A stretch of DNA of 64,000 nt from Clostridium sp. AM22-11AC (lineage in GTDB: Bacteria > Bacillota > Clostridia > Lachnospirales > Lachnospiraceae). The DNA lies in NCBI RefSeq assembly GCF_003473545.1, contig NZ_QUCM01000015.1, forward strand, positions 1 to 64,000, written 5' to 3'. The first letter of the stretch is position 1. Every line of letters begins with the position of its first letter. A program made the position numbers and the translations under genes. This document shows, piece by piece, positions 42,120 through 51,909 of this stretch. The notes beneath the pieces were generated by a model, which worked only from the letters and a program-made list of their open reading frames with translations, was not told the origin of the DNA and ran no database searches.

Positions 42120-43499
42120 CTACTGATACTCAGACAGAACTTCTGTTGCCTGTTCCTGAGCTGCGCTTAATGCTTCTTCAGCAGTTGCGTCACCAGTTAC
42201 TGCAGACTGGATATTGTCATTTAAGACTCTCCAGATCTCTGCTGCGTTGTAAGTAGTAAGCTCTGGCTTGGAGATCGGGATCTGCTCGTAAGCGATCTTA
42301 GCCTGAGGCAGTTTGTCGTAGTATTCTTTCATGATATCCAGATCGAAGCAGGACTGTCTGGTTGCTACATAACCTGTATCCAGTGCCCACTGTGCTGCGC
42401 GCTCTGGCTCAGTAGCGAACTTGATGAACTTCCAAGCTGCCTGTACACGGTCTTCAGAGATACCATTGGAGATGTAGAAGTTTCCGCCGCCGGTAGGAGC
42501 TGCCTGACGTGCATTTCCTGGAAGGAATGCGGTACCGAAATCAAAGGTAGCGTTCTTGCTGATGTTTGCCAGGTTTCCTGTGGTGTGATAGATCATAGCT
42601 ACTTCGCCAGCTAAGAACTGAGTAGGAAGATCGGTCCACTGTACGATGCCAGGAGCCATTACTTCGTACTTGTTCTGAAGGTCAAGCCAGAACTGAAGTG
42701 CTTCTACGTTCTCTGGAGTATCGAACATAACGGATTTTCCGTCTTCAGCCATCAGGTTCTCACCATTCTTGCTGTTCTGTAAGCAGAAGCCTGTGAAGGT
42801 CCACTGTGCAGAACCGGAGTTTAATGCGATACCAACACCGTAACGGTTTTCGTTGGTGAGCAGTTTTGCGTCTTCAACCAGTTCGTCCCAGGTTGCAGGT
42901 GCTTTCTCAGGATCAAGGCCAACTTCCTTGAATGCATCCTTATTATAGAAAAGGATCTCTGTACTTCTCTGGAATGGGATGGAGTAGATCTTGCCGTCTA
43001 CGTAGGAGTCCTCCATGAAGCCGCTTAAGAAATCGTCGATGTAAGCTTTTCCTTCGTCTCCGTCTGCTGCGATCAGGTCATCTAATGGCATTGCCATACC
43101 GGTGGAAGCCATTGTGAAACGCTGGGTAGCAAGGCTTACGAATACATCTGGTGGTGTGCCTCCCTGGATAGCAGTCTGGATCTTTGTAACGGTATCATCG
43201 TAGTTTCCGGTATAAACAGGATCTACAACGATGTCAGGATTTTCAGCATTGAAGTCTGCGCAGATCTTCTCAATCAGCTTTGCAGCATCGCCGCCTACGT
43301 TTACTGGGGAGTAGAATGACAGGTGCATTGCGTCAGATGAACCGCCTTCAGCTGCTGCCTCAGATTTTTCAGCTGCTGCCTCAGATTTCTCAGCTGCTGC
43401 GCTGGTTTCGGCTGGTTTGGAACCGCCGGAGCAGCCGCCTAATGCCATAGCAGAGGCTACTAAACAGGCAGATGATGCAAGTACGAGTTTCTTTTTCAT
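42120..43499 (-). CDS. Extracellular solute-binding lipoprotein of a sugar ABC importer
   Basis: Ligand receptor of 459 residues, SBP_bac_1 fold. The signal peptide ends at the lipobox LGGC (about residue 23). A short repeated linker follows in which AEKSEAA occurs twice, encoded by 21-bp tandem repeats at 43339-43390. NAENPDIVVDPVYTG, YNKDAFKEVGL and GNFYISNGISEDRVQAAWKFI are family features. The start is set by GGAGGAG at MKKKLVL; the open frame extends upstream without a ribosome-binding site. It is transcribed from the promoter at 43563-43591 under a LacI-type operator, divergent from the fusion regulator. Confidence 0.92.
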   Translation of the reverse strand: MKKKLVLASSACLVASAMALGGCSGGSKPAETSAAAEKSEAAAEKSEAAAEGGSSDAMHLSFYSPVNVGGDAAKLIEKICADFNAENPDIVVDPVYTGNYDDTVTKIQTAIQGGTPPDVFVSLATQRFTMASTGMAMPLDDLIAADGDEGKAYIDDFLSGFMEDSYVDGKIYSIPFQRSTEILFYNKDAFKEVGLDPEKAPATWDELVEDAKLLTNENRYGVGIALNSGSAQWTFTGFCLQNSKNGENLMAEDGKSVMFDTPENVEALQFWLDLQNKYEVMAPGIVQWTDLPTQFLAGEVAMIYHTTGNLANISKNATFDFGTAFLPGNARQAAPTGGGNFYISNGISEDRVQAAWKFIKFATEPERAAQWALDTGYVATRQSCFDLDIMKEYYDKLPQAKIAYEQIPISKPELTTYNAAEIWRVLNDNIQSAVTGDATAEEALSAAQEQATEVLSEYQ

Positions 43500-43562
43500 G
43501 ATACTCCTCCTTTTTGTTCGCATTGATAGACTTTTTAAGGTCTGTGATTTGCTCTTAAGTTC

Positions 43563-43591
43563 ACTATAGCATCATTATTGAAACGTGTCAA
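43563..43591 (-). promoter_or_regulatory. Promoter of the sugar ABC operon
   Basis: On the minus strand TTGACA (43586-43591), 17 bases, TATAGT (43563-43568): near consensus. The operator below overlaps the -35 and spacer. Confidence 0.85.
43578..43591. promoter_or_regulatory. LacI-type operator overlapping the ABC promoter
   Basis: TTGAAACGTGTCAA is a 14-bp near-palindrome (12 of 14 positions symmetric) with the central CG common in LacI-family sites. Its overlap with the -35 suggests repression by the divergent regulator. Confidence 0.6.
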
Positions 43592-43695
43592 ATATTATTT
43601 TGTTTTTTTGCACAATAAATATTTTGAATTTACATGTTACTTTAACAATTTTACCTATGCTATACATTTTTTACATTTTCTTTACAGGGAATACG

Positions 43696-43712
43696 ATTGA
43701 ACAAGGTTCAAT
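43696..43712. promoter_or_regulatory. Second palindrome in the divergent region
   Basis: ATTGAAC-AAG-GTTCAAT is a perfect 7-bp inverted repeat. It lies upstream of the regulator's promoter and shares TTGAA/TTCAA half-sites with the first operator. It could be a second site for the regulator. Confidence 0.5.
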
Positions 43713-43725
43713 TTCTGGGGCAGAA

Positions 43726-43754
43726 TTGTGATTTCTTAAGATATATGTTATAGT
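43726..43754 (+). promoter_or_regulatory. Promoter of the LacI-fusion regulator gene
   Basis: TTGTGA (43726-43731), 17 bases, TATAGT (43749-43754). Confidence 0.7.
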
Positions 43755-43850
43755 TAATACAAGTGAGAGCAGCAACGAAGGTCCGGTCATAGAGTGGACC
43801 TGACAGTAAAATGCAGACCACACCAGCACCGTATATCAGGAGGAACACAT

Positions 43851-46178
43851 ATGGCAACCATTAAAGATATTGCAAAGAAGGCCGGCGTGGCCCAGGGAAC
43901 GGTTTCCAATGTATTAAATGGTAAAGGGAACGTAAGCAGTGACAAAATACGCCGGGTAATGGAAGCTGCAAGGCAATTGGGCTATGTTCCAAATGAAAGA
44001 GCAGCTTTGCTGCGCAAGGGAACCAATGACTGCCTGGCTCTGATCATGCCGGATTCCCGGGCAAGGCAGTATGAAGATTTTTATTTCAGTTTTAAAGACT
44101 ATGCCCAGGAACATGGTTATCTTGTATCCCGCCATCTGACCAATGAAAATTCACCGGAAAGTGAAGCGACTGCATTTTCAGAGGCAAAAGTAAAGCAGGT
44201 AAAGGGGATCGCCTGCATTTCCGCAGTAGCGGGAACTGCCAGCGAGGCGGCGATCTATAAAAATAATGGGATCTTTGGGGAAATGGAACCGGCCCAGAAT
44301 AATGGCTCGGATATTCCGGTACTTTTTGTAGACCGGAAAACAGGTTTCCCTTCTGATTTTATTGGGTTTGATTATGAAAAAGCGGGACAGGCTATGGCAG
44401 AGAAAGCACTGCAGGCGGGGTATCGCAGCATCTGCCTGCTTACAGGAAATCCGGATTATTCCAGTGAAAAGGATTTTTGCAGGGGCTTTCTGACCATGAT
44501 GGAAGGTTCTACCTGCCAGGTGATCCAGATCTGGACAGACTCATTTAGAAAATACCAGAATATCATGCAGATATTTAACGGAACACTGCCCCAGGCATTC
44601 TTTATATCCAATTATGGATTTGCAGAAAGTGCCAAGGATATGTGTACCACTTTTTATGGAAAAGAAGAGGGCTCACCGGATATCTATACGGTGGCGCCGC
44701 TGTTTACCATTCCGGAAAATGACTTTATTAAATATGAAATGAATTACCGCCAGCTAGGAAAAAGGGCGGCAAAGATGCTGATCAGAAAGGCAGAGGAGTC
44801 CGGTGCGGAAGAAAGCACAGCACAGGAAAGTGCAACGGAAGAAAATACGGCATCAGAAAAAATACCGGATAATGTCGGGACAGAGGGACATGCCAATTGG
44901 ATGATCCCGGGAGACGGATTTCAGAACTGGTTCGTGAATATCCGAAAGCCGGAAAGTACCCAGCCATTAAATATTGTAACTCTGGACAGCCCGGAAGCTT
45001 ATATTATGAAAACGTTTTCCAGACTGTTTACCCAGAAAACGGGAATTGATGTAAATGTGTGCATTCTCTCTTATGATGAAATCTATGAGGCATTTAACTC
45101 GTTAGATGAAACCTCCCGTTTTGATATCCTGCGACTGGATGTGACCTGGCTTTCCTGGTTTGCCCAGAAGCTTCTCCGGCCATTGTCAGAGATCGATGAA
45201 AATATTGAAAACAGCCTGGGACAGTACGTGGAAGGAGTTCCGGAGCATTACTGCCGGGTACATGGTCAGATCTATGCGCTGCCGGTTACGCCCAGCGTGC
45301 AGATTCTTTATTATAGGAAGGACCTGTTTGAAAGCCCTATCTGCAAGCGGACCTATTTTGAGCAGTTCCATGAAGAACTGCAGCCGCCGAAGACATTTGA
45401 GGAATATAACAGGATCGCTGCATTTTTCACAAGAGATCTGACACCCTCATCACCGGTTCCTTATGGATCGACGATTACACTGGGCTCTACCGGTGTGGCT
45501 GGTTCTGAGTTTCTGGCAAGATTATTTGCCATTCAGGAAAACCTGTACGGTGCGGACGGACAGATCCATTTAGACTCCCTGCAGTGCCAGCAGGCTCTTG
45601 CGGAGTTAGTACAGCTGCGGCGTTGTACATCGCCGGAGTACTGTGGCTGGTGGACCCAGACTGCAAGGCGGTTTGCAGAAGGAAATTTTGCCATGTCCAT
45701 TTTGTACAGCAACTATGCCAGTGACCTGTCGGCTCACAGTTCCCATGTAGTAGGAAATGTAGGGTACTCTATGATGCCGGGAAATAACCCGGTGCTTGGC
45801 GGCGGCAGTTTAGGTGTTTCTAAATATTGTAAGCGGCCGAAGGATGCCCTTTCTTTTATTAAATGGATGTGCAGTGAGCCGCTTTGTTCAGCATCGGCTT
45901 TACTGGGAAGTACATCCCCATGCCGCAGGACCTATGATAATTATGAGGTTTTACATAACTATCCATGGCTGAAGCTTACCAGACACTGCTTCCCCATTTC
46001 AAAAGGGAACCGGCTTCCGGCGGAGCTTTCTGTACCCTTTGATGAGCGTAAGTTTTTGAGCATCCTGGGACTGGCAGTTAAGAATGCTTATACCGGAATT
46101 GTGACCCCAAAAGAGGCCCTTTCCGATGCCCAGATGCAGTTTTCAAATTATTTCCATACTTCTTTAGAAAAACGTTAG
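43851..46178 (+). CDS. LacI-family regulator fused to an ABC-type solute-binding domain
   Basis: A 775-residue one-chain regulator. Residues 1-55 are a LacI helix-turn-helix (MATIKDIAKKAGVAQGTVSN and VMEAARQLGYVPNERA). Residues about 58-316 form a type I periplasmic-binding effector domain. An acidic Ser/Thr/Glu linker (315-342) leads to a second effector region, about 370-760, that is a type II SBP_bac_1 fold: PLNIVTLDSPEAYIMKTFSR, LYYRKDLFESPI and GGGSLGVSKYCKRP are typical of extracellular solute-binding proteins. There is no signal peptide, so it should stay in the cytosol. AGGAGG fixes the ATG at 43851. It diverges from an ABC operon whose own receptor has the same fold as this C-terminal domain, so it may sense the transported ligand with it. 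Confidence 0.9.
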   Translation: MATIKDIAKKAGVAQGTVSNVLNGKGNVSSDKIRRVMEAARQLGYVPNERAALLRKGTNDCLALIMPDSRARQYEDFYFSFKDYAQEHGYLVSRHLTNENSPESEATAFSEAKVKQVKGIACISAVAGTASEAAIYKNNGIFGEMEPAQNNGSDIPVLFVDRKTGFPSDFIGFDYEKAGQAMAEKALQAGYRSICLLTGNPDYSSEKDFCRGFLTMMEGSTCQVIQIWTDSFRKYQNIMQIFNGTLPQAFFISNYGFAESAKDMCTTFYGKEEGSPDIYTVAPLFTIPENDFIKYEMNYRQLGKRAAKMLIRKAEESGAEESTAQESATEENTASEKIPDNVGTEGHANWMIPGDGFQNWFVNIRKPESTQPLNIVTLDSPEAYIMKTFSRLFTQKTGIDVNVCILSYDEIYEAFNSLDETSRFDILRLDVTWLSWFAQKLLRPLSEIDENIENSLGQYVEGVPEHYCRVHGQIYALPVTPSVQILYYRKDLFESPICKRTYFEQFHEELQPPKTFEEYNRIAAFFTRDLTPSSPVPYGSTITLGSTGVAGSEFLARLFAIQENLYGADGQIHLDSLQCQQALAELVQLRRCTSPEYCGWWTQTARRFAEGNFAMSILYSNYASDLSAHSSHVVGNVGYSMMPGNNPVLGGGSLGVSKYCKRPKDALSFIKWMCSEPLCSASALLGSTSPCRRTYDNYEVLHNYPWLKLTRHCFPISKGNRLPAELSVPFDERKFLSILGLAVKNAYTGIVTPKEALSDAQMQFSNYFHTSLEKR

Positions 46179-46242
46179 AAATAGTCAGATTTTAGTCAGA
46201 GTTCTTTAAGGGAGCCTCAAAGACTTGCTTATACTGATGTGC

Positions 46243-46248
46243 TATACT
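46243..46248 (+). promoter_or_regulatory. Extended -10 promoter of the transglycosylase gene
   Basis: TGCTATACT, with a poor -35. Transcription near 46255 would put a strong hairpin at the very start of the mRNA. Confidence 0.55.
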
Positions 46249-46264
46249 GTAATTAAGGGAAGGC

Positions 46265-46286
46265 CCCGCCCGCTGCCGCGGGCGGG
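46265..46286 (+). other. GC-rich hairpin at the 5' end of the transglycosylase mRNA
   Basis: CCCGCCCGC-TGCC-GCGGGCGGG, nine G-C pairs and a four-base loop, no T-run. Better read as a 5' stabilising or regulatory stem than as a terminator. Confidence 0.6.
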
Positions 46287-46341
46287 AGAGCGCATAGGTG
46301 CTTGAGCCTGAGTTATATAGCACAGGAGAGAAGGTGAGCAG

Positions 46342-47109
46342 ATGAGGACAAAAGACAATGGAAAATACAATACAGCAGGAAACACCGGGAAAAAGAAGTG
46401 TGCAGCGTTTAACTGGCTTAAAGGAGTAACAGCTGTGCTCTGTGCAGTGGCTATGTATTTTGCAGTGACTACCGGTATCCGTGGTTATGATATGTATAAG
46501 GATGCCATTGCCCAGGTCAGCCTGGAAGATAAGGTAAGCGAGATACGGTCCAAGGAAAGCTATACTGTATTTTCTGATCTTCCGGAAACGTATACGGATG
46601 CAGTCCTCTCTGTGGAAGATCACCGATTTTACGGTCATATTGGGATCGATCCCATTGCCATTACAAGAGCCATGGTCAATGATGTAAAGGCCGGACGCTT
46701 TGTAGAAGGCGGCAGTACCATTACCCAGCAACTGGCAAAAAATCTGTATTTCACCCAGGAAAAGAAGATGGAGCGTAAGGTAGCAGAGGTATTTATGGCT
46801 TTTGCACTGGAGCGGGATTACAGTAAAAATGAGATCCTGGAACTTTATGTAAATACCATTTATTTCGGAAACGGATATTATTGTATCAAAGATGCCAGCG
46901 AAGGCTATTTCGGAAAAGAGCCGGAAGACCTGACAGATTACGAAAGCACACTTCTTGCAGGCGTTCCTAATGCACCGTCTAAATATTCCCCCACTGTCAA
47001 TCTGGAGCTGGCAGAAAAACGCCAGGAGCAGGTGGTAGAACGTCTGGTAGCCTGCGGACTCTTTACAAAAGAGCGGGCACAGGAGACACTGGCCGGAAGT
47101 GAAATGTAA
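46342..47109 (+). CDS. mtgA: Monofunctional biosynthetic peptidoglycan transglycosylase
   Basis: GT51 enzyme of 255 residues that polymerises lipid II into glycan strands at the outer face of the membrane. A single N-terminal membrane helix (GVTAVLCAVAMYFAVTTG) is followed by the catalytic domain: VEDHRFYGHIGID holds the catalytic glutamate, EGGSTITQQLAKNLYFTQ the second, and LELYVNTIYFGNGYYCIKDAS the donor site. No transpeptidase domain follows, so it is the monofunctional type. It has its own leader hairpin. Sequence matches single-domain GT51 rather than a truncated PBP1. Confidence 0.9.
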   Translation: MRTKDNGKYNTAGNTGKKKCAAFNWLKGVTAVLCAVAMYFAVTTGIRGYDMYKDAIAQVSLEDKVSEIRSKESYTVFSDLPETYTDAVLSVEDHRFYGHIGIDPIAITRAMVNDVKAGRFVEGGSTITQQLAKNLYFTQEKKMERKVAEVFMAFALERDYSKNEILELYVNTIYFGNGYYCIKDASEGYFGKEPEDLTDYESTLLAGVPNAPSKYSPTVNLELAEKRQEQVVERLVACGLFTKERAQETLAGSEM

Positions 47110-47149
47110 GTATGAAAATAGGATGTAAAGAGATGTGAAATATCACGGC

Positions 47150-47178
47150 TTGTAAAAGAAAGCTATATCTGCTAGAAT
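47150..47178 (+). promoter_or_regulatory. Promoter of pth
   Basis: TTGTAA (47150-47155), 17 bases, TAGAAT (47173-47178). Confidence 0.75.
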
Positions 47179-47201
47179 AAGTGAACGACTAATTAAAATG
47201 A

Positions 47202-47236
47202 GCGTTAGATACCCCCTATAGGGTGGAATCTAGCGC
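47202..47236 (+). other. Hairpin in the pth leader
   Basis: GCGTTAGAT with AATCTAGCGC encloses ACCC with GGGT. It lies between the promoter and the pth ribosome-binding site, with only TTTC after it, so it could be a weak attenuator or a stability element. Confidence 0.5.
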
Positions 47237-47268
47237 TTTCAGGCGTGTTTTGGAAAGGAAAATATTTT

Positions 47269-47835
47269 ATGTATATCATAGCAGGATTGGGAAACCCTAC
47301 AAGGGAGTATGAGAAGACAAGACATAATGTGGGATTTGATACCATTGATGTGCTGGCGGACAAGTTAAATACATCTGTGGATGAGAAGAAATTTAAGGGA
47401 CTTTATGGAAGGGGCATCATTGCAGGGGAAAAGGTGATCCTTTTAAAGCCTCAGACTTTTATGAATTTAAGCGGTGAGAGCGTAAGAGAAGCGGCAGATT
47501 TCTATAAAGTGGACCCAGAGCATATCATTGTTATATATGATGATATCAGTCTGGATGTAGGTCAGCTGCGTATCCGCAAGAAAGGCAGTGCAGGCGGTCA
47601 TAATGGTATCAAAAATATCATTGCCCATCTGGGAACCCAGGAGTTTCCACGTATTAAGGTAGGCGTAGGTGACAAGCCGCCGAGAATGGATCTGGCAGAT
47701 TATGTGCTCAGCCGCTTCTCTAAGGAAGACCGTGAAAAAATGGAACAGGCATTTAAAGACGCGGCAGAGGCAGTGGAGGTTATGATCGCAGAGGGACCAG
47801 ATGCGGCTATGAACCGGTTTAATGGACACAAATAG
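47269..47835 (+). CDS. pth: Peptidyl-tRNA hydrolase
   Basis: Esterase that frees tRNA from peptidyl-tRNA after drop-off, 188 residues. MYIIAGLGNPTREYEKTRHN includes catalytic His-19 and the GLGNP motif; IIVIYDDISLDVG carries the catalytic aspartate and SAGGHNGIKNIIAHLG the tRNA-binding loop. The ATG at 47269 follows AAAGGA; eight codons farther upstream are open but unsupported. It precedes mfd, the usual pth-mfd order of Firmicutes. Confidence 0.96.
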   Translation: MYIIAGLGNPTREYEKTRHNVGFDTIDVLADKLNTSVDEKKFKGLYGRGIIAGEKVILLKPQTFMNLSGESVREAADFYKVDPEHIIVIYDDISLDVGQLRIRKKGSAGGHNGIKNIIAHLGTQEFPRIKVGVGDKPPRMDLADYVLSRFSKEDREKMEQAFKDAAEAVEVMIAEGPDAAMNRFNGHK

Positions 47836-47921
47836 ATATTTTTGCATAATTGAACACAGAAACGTTGAAACAGATACAACACAGACTGAAATGATAATGG
47901 AACAGGATATAAGGGGAAAAC

Positions 47922-50900
47922 ATGGAAAATCCGTTATTGGAATTACAGGAATATGAAAATCTACAGGAAGCGTTAAAAAAGGCAAAAGGACCGGTCCAGG
48001 CAACGGGAACCCTTGATTCCCAGAAGGTACACCTGATGTACTGGCTGGGAAAAGACGGGGGTTTTCCCTGGAAACTGGTGGTGACTTATGATGACCAGAG
48101 AGCCAGGGAGATCTATGATGATTTTCGCAGCTTTACGGAAAACGTATGGCTTTATCCTGCAAAGGATCTGCTGTTTTACAGTGCGGATATCCATGGAAAC
48201 CTGATGACCCGTCAGCGTATTGCCGTATGGCGGCACCTGATGGAAGAGAAAGAAGGCGTGGTCGTCACCACGCTGGACGGTCTTATGGATCATCTCCTGC
48301 CTTTAGTATTTTTAAAGCAGCAGGCAGTGACTGTGGAAAACGGCCAGATCATGGATCTGGATGAATGGAAAGAACGCCTTACAGCACTGGGGTATGAGCG
48401 TACAGCCCAGGTAGACGGCATGGGCCAGTTTTCCATCCGTGGCGGTATCGTGGACATTTTCCCGCTGACAGAGGAAGTGCCGGTGCGTATTGAACTGTGG
48501 GATGATGAGGTGGACTCCATCCGCAGTTTCGACCCGGAAAGCCAGCGGTCTGTGGAACAGCTGGAAAAAATTACCATTTATCCTTCAGCCGAGACCATTT
48601 TAACAAAAAAGCAGTTAGAAGCAGGGATTGAACGTCTGGAAAAGGAAGAAAAAGAATATGAAGCAGCCTTAAGGGCCAAACATCAGATTGAAGAAGCATC
48701 CCGTATCCGGGGTATTATCAAAGAACTGACAGAAGGGATCCGGCAAGGCTGGAAACGGGATGGACTGGATGCCTATATCCGGTATTTCTGCCCGGAGACT
48801 GTGTCATTTCTGGACTATTTCCCGGCAGGAGATACTCTGATCTGTCTGGATGAACCGGCAAGATTAAAGGAAAAAGGCGAGACGGTAGAGCAGGAATTTC
48901 GTGAAAGCATGATCCACCGCCTGGAAAAGGGCTATCTTCTTCCGGGGCAGACAGAACTTCTCTATGCAGGCGCCCAGGTCCTTGCAAAGCTTCAAAGTTC
49001 TTATACTGTAATGCTTACAGGTCTTGACCAGAAGCTTCCGGGCATGAAGGTAAAGGAAAAGTTCAGCTTTGATGTGCGAAATGTCAACTCCTATCAGAAC
49101 AGCTTTGACATGCTTATAAGCGATCTGACCCGGTGGAAAAAAGAAAGTTACCGGGTAGTCTTGCTGTCTGCTTCCAGGACAAGAGCCAGCCGTTTAGCCA
49201 GTGACCTGCGTGAATATGATCTGCGGGCTTATTGTCCGGACGGAACAGGGGAAGAACATAAAGCGGCGCCAGGTGAGATCCTGGTTACCTACGGAAATAT
49301 CCACAGGGGTTTTGAATATCCCCTGATCAAATATGTCATCATTACAGAAGGTGACATGTTTGGCACGGAAAAGAAGAAAAAACGGCGGAAAAAGAGCAAT
49401 TACCAGGGAAAAGCTATTCAGAGTTTCTCTGAGCTGGCAGTAGGAGATTATGTAGTCCATGAGGAACATGGTCTTGGCATTTACAAAGGAATTGAAAAAG
49501 TAGAGCGGGACAAGGTCATTAAGGACTATATTAAGATCGAGTATGGAGATGGAGGCAATCTGTATCTTCCTGCCACCAGACTGGAAAGCATCCAGAAATA
49601 TGCCGGAGCAGATGCCAAAAAGCCGAAACTGAACAAGTTAGGCGGTACGGAGTGGAACAAGACCAAGACCCGTGTAAAAGGTGCAGTCCAGGAGATCGCA
49701 AGGGACCTGGTAAAGCTGTATGCAGCCCGTCAGGCGCAAAAGGGCTATCAGTATGGGGAAGACACAGTCTGGCAGAAGGAATTTGAGGAACTGTTCCCCT
49801 ATGAAGAAACAGATGACCAGTTAGATGCCATTGAGGCAGTGAAAAAGGACATGGAAAGCCGAAAGATCATGGACCGGCTGATCTGTGGTGATGTTGGTTA
49901 CGGTAAGACGGAGATCGCCCTTCGGGCTGCTTTTAAGGCAGTTCAGGACAGCAAGCAAGTGGTATATCTGGTGCCTACTACCATTCTGGCCCAGCAGCAT
50001 TACAATACCTTTGTCCAGAGAATGAAGGATTTTCCGGTGCGCATTGACATGTTAAGCCGTTTCTGCACCCCGTCCCAGCAGAAAAAAACGCTGGAAGACC
50101 TGCGAAAAGGCATGGTGGACATTGTGATCGGTACTCACAGAGTGCTTTCTAAGGATTTAAAGTTTAAAAATCTGGGGCTTCTGATCATCGATGAGGAGCA
50201 GCGTTTTGGCGTAGCCCATAAAGAGAAGATTAAGCAGTTAAAAGAAAATGTAGACGTTATGACTCTGACTGCAACCCCTATTCCAAGAACACTGCATATG
50301 AGCCTTGCAGGGATCCGTGACATGAGCGTACTGGAAGAGCCGCCGGTAGACCGTACACCTATCCAGACTTATGTAATGGAATACAACGAGGAAATGGTCC
50401 GGGAAGCTATTAACAGGGAGCTGGCGCGAAAAGGCCAGGTGTATTATGTATACAACCGTGTGACGGATATTGATGAAGTGGCTGCAAAGATACAGAAACT
50501 GGTGCCGGATGCAGTAGTTACCTTCGCCCATGGTCAGATGCATGAGCATCAGTTAGAGCGGATCATGACGGACTTTATCAATGGGGAGATCGATGTTTTA
50601 GTATCCACTACCATTATTGAGACAGGTCTTGATATTCCCAATGCCAACACCATGATCATCCATGATGCAGACAGACTGGGACTTTCCCAGCTGTACCAGC
50701 TTCGCGGCCGTGTAGGCCGTTCCAACCGCACATCCTTTGCATTTTTAATGTATAAGCGGGATAAGCTTTTAAAAGAAGAGGCGGAAAAACGTCTTCAGGC
50801 TATCCGTGAGTTTACAGAATTAGGCTCCGGTATCAAGATCGCCATGCGTGACCTGGAGATCCGGGGTGCCGGAAATGTTCTTGGAGCAGAGCAGCATGGA

Positions 50901-51452
50901 CATATGGAAGCAGTGGGATATGACCTTTACTGCAAAATGTTAAATCAGGCGGTTCTGGCATTAAAGGGCGAGGAAACAGAGGAAGAGTCCTATGCTACCA
51001 GTGTGGAATGTGACATTGATGCCTATATTCCGGCTGTTTATATTAAAAATGAGTATCAGAAACTGGATATTTATAAGAGGATCTCTGCCATTGAGACAGA
51101 AGATGAATATATGGATATGCAGGATGAGCTGATGGACCGCTTTGGGGATATTCCAAAGAGTGTGGAAAATCTTCTGGTCATTGCCAGAGTCCGTGCGCTG
51201 GCCCATAAGTGCTATGTGACAGAGATTCTGGTAAAAGAAAAAGAAGTGAAACTGACCATGTACCAGAAGGCGAAGATCAATGTAGGAGGCATACCGGATC
51301 TGGTAAATTCCTATGGCGGTGCTTTAAAACTGGTACCTGGTGAAGCGCCTGTGTTCCACTATGTGGAAAGAAAGCCTAAGGGCATTACCATTGAAGATAT
51401 GCTGTTTAAGGCAGAAGAGATATTAAAGGGATTAAGAAAGCTGCGGATGTGA
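47922..51452 (+). CDS. mfd: Transcription-repair coupling factor
   Basis: DNA translocase of 1176 residues that removes RNA polymerase stalled at lesions and recruits UvrA. An N-terminal UvrB-like part ([18 protein letters not shown]) is followed by the RNA-polymerase-interacting domain ([20 protein letters not shown], near 500), helicase motifs [11 protein letters not shown] (Walker A), [11 protein letters not shown] (DEEQ), [22 protein letters not shown] (motif VI) and a C-terminal TRCF domain. Same strand as pth, 86 bases downstream. Its terminator overlaps the last codons. Confidence 0.97.
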   Translation: MENPLLELQEYENLQEALKKAKGPVQATGTLDSQKVHLMYWLGKDGGFPWKLVVTYDDQRAREIYDDFRSFTENVWLYPAKDLLFYSADIHGNLMTRQRIAVWRHLMEEKEGVVVTTLDGLMDHLLPLVFLKQQAVTVENGQIMDLDEWKERLTALGYERTAQVDGMGQFSIRGGIVDIFPLTEEVPVRIELWDDEVDSIRSFDPESQRSVEQLEKITIYPSAETILTKKQLEAGIERLEKEEKEYEAALRAKHQIEEASRIRGIIKELTEGIRQGWKRDGLDAYIRYFCPETVSFLDYFPAGDTLICLDEPARLKEKGETVEQEFRESMIHRLEKGYLLPGQTELLYAGAQVLAKLQSSYTVMLTGLDQKLPGMKVKEKFSFDVRNVNSYQNSFDMLISDLTRWKKESYRVVLLSASRTRASRLASDLREYDLRAYCPDGTGEEHKAAPGEILVTYGNIHRGFEYPLIKYVIITEGDMFGTEKKKKRRKKSNYQGKAIQSFSELAVGDYVVHEEHGLGIYKGIEKVERDKVIKDYIKIEYGDGGNLYLPATRLESIQKYAGADAKKPKLNKLGGTEWNKTKTRVKGAVQEIARDLVKLYAARQAQKGYQYGEDTVWQKEFEELFPYEETDDQLDAIEAVKKDMESRKIMDRLICGDVGYGKTEIALRAAFKAVQDSKQVVYLVPTTILAQQHYNTFVQRMKDFPVRIDMLSRFCTPSQQKKTLEDLRKGMVDIVIGTHRVLSKDLKFKNLGLLIIDEEQRFGVAHKEKIKQLKENVDVMTLTATPIPRTLHMSLAGIRDMSVLEEPPVDRTPIQTYVMEYNEEMVREAINRELARKGQVYYVYNRVTDIDEVAAKIQKLVPDAVVTFAHGQMHEHQLERIMTDFINGEIDVLVSTTIIETGLDIPNANTMIIHDADRLGLSQLYQLRGRVGRSNRTSFAFLMYKRDKLLKEEAEKRLQAIREFTELGSGIKIAMRDLEIRGAGNVLGAEQHGHMEAVGYDLYCKMLNQAVLALKGEETEEESYATSVECDIDAYIPAVYIKNEYQKLDIYKRISAIETEDEYMDMQDELMDRFGDIPKSVENLLVIARVRALAHKCYVTEILVKEKEVKLTMYQKAKINVGGIPDLVNSYGGALKLVPGEAPVFHYVERKPKGITIEDMLFKAEEILKGLRKLRM

Positions 51453-51469
51453 GAGTCCGCAGCTTTTTT
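51437..51469 (+). terminator. Intrinsic terminator of mfd
   Basis: AAAGCTGCGGA pairs with TCCGCAGCTTT, then T. The left arm lies inside the mfd coding end; it also faces the convergent gene at 51468. Confidence 0.9.
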
Positions 51470-51728
51470 AATCAGATGTACTGTTTACCGGCACCTGAAT
51501 GGATTTTACCTTTACCCCTTTTACCTTTCCAAGGTCTCCGGCAAAGGAGCTGATCTCATTCTGGGTACCATGGAGCACAACACTGACTACGGATACACCG
51601 TATTCCCTACAGGGAACTCCCAGTCTGGCAATGATCATAGAGGCGTGGAGATGAAGTTTTTCATTCATAACGGAAACAGATTGTGGGTCACTTATAATGC
51701 AGCTGATAACAGCTAAACGGTCTTCCAT
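51468..51728 (-). CDS. TM1266-family iron-only hydrogenase system regulator
   Basis: Eighty-six residues, an ACT/NikR-C-like domain. MEDRLAVISCIISDPQSVSVMN, LHLHASMIIARLGVPCREYGV and VVLHGTQNEISSFAGDLGKV match the TM1266 family, which is linked by genome context to [FeFe] hydrogenase maturation; its mechanism is unknown. AAGGAG nine bases upstream sets the ATG at 51728. An open frame runs 50 codons farther upstream without a ribosome-binding site. No hydrogenase genes lie in the window. Confidence 0.85.
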   Translation of the reverse strand: MEDRLAVISCIISDPQSVSVMNEKLHLHASMIIARLGVPCREYGVSVVSVVLHGTQNEISSFAGDLGKVKGVKVKSIQVPVNSTSD

Positions 51729-51909
51729 GGGTGGGAACTCCTTTCGGTTTGTACATGTTGCGGTGCTTCTTAAAAAAGTATAACATATGTTTAACTGTAA
51801 ATAAATGGTAAGTGTCTTGCGCAACAGTAGTCCTGAGGCTATAATGAGCATAAGCAAAAATAACTTACTATAATGCATGAATATACATCAGGGAAACGGG
51901 GAGGTAGCT

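Noticed and set aside
40276..43499. Missing ABC ATPase as a defect
   Set aside because: CUT1 importers of Firmicutes often share an MsmK-type ATPase encoded elsewhere, so absence is normal.
46265..46286. Terminator of the LacI-fusion gene
   Set aside because: The hairpin lies after the next promoter and is followed by GAG, not T.
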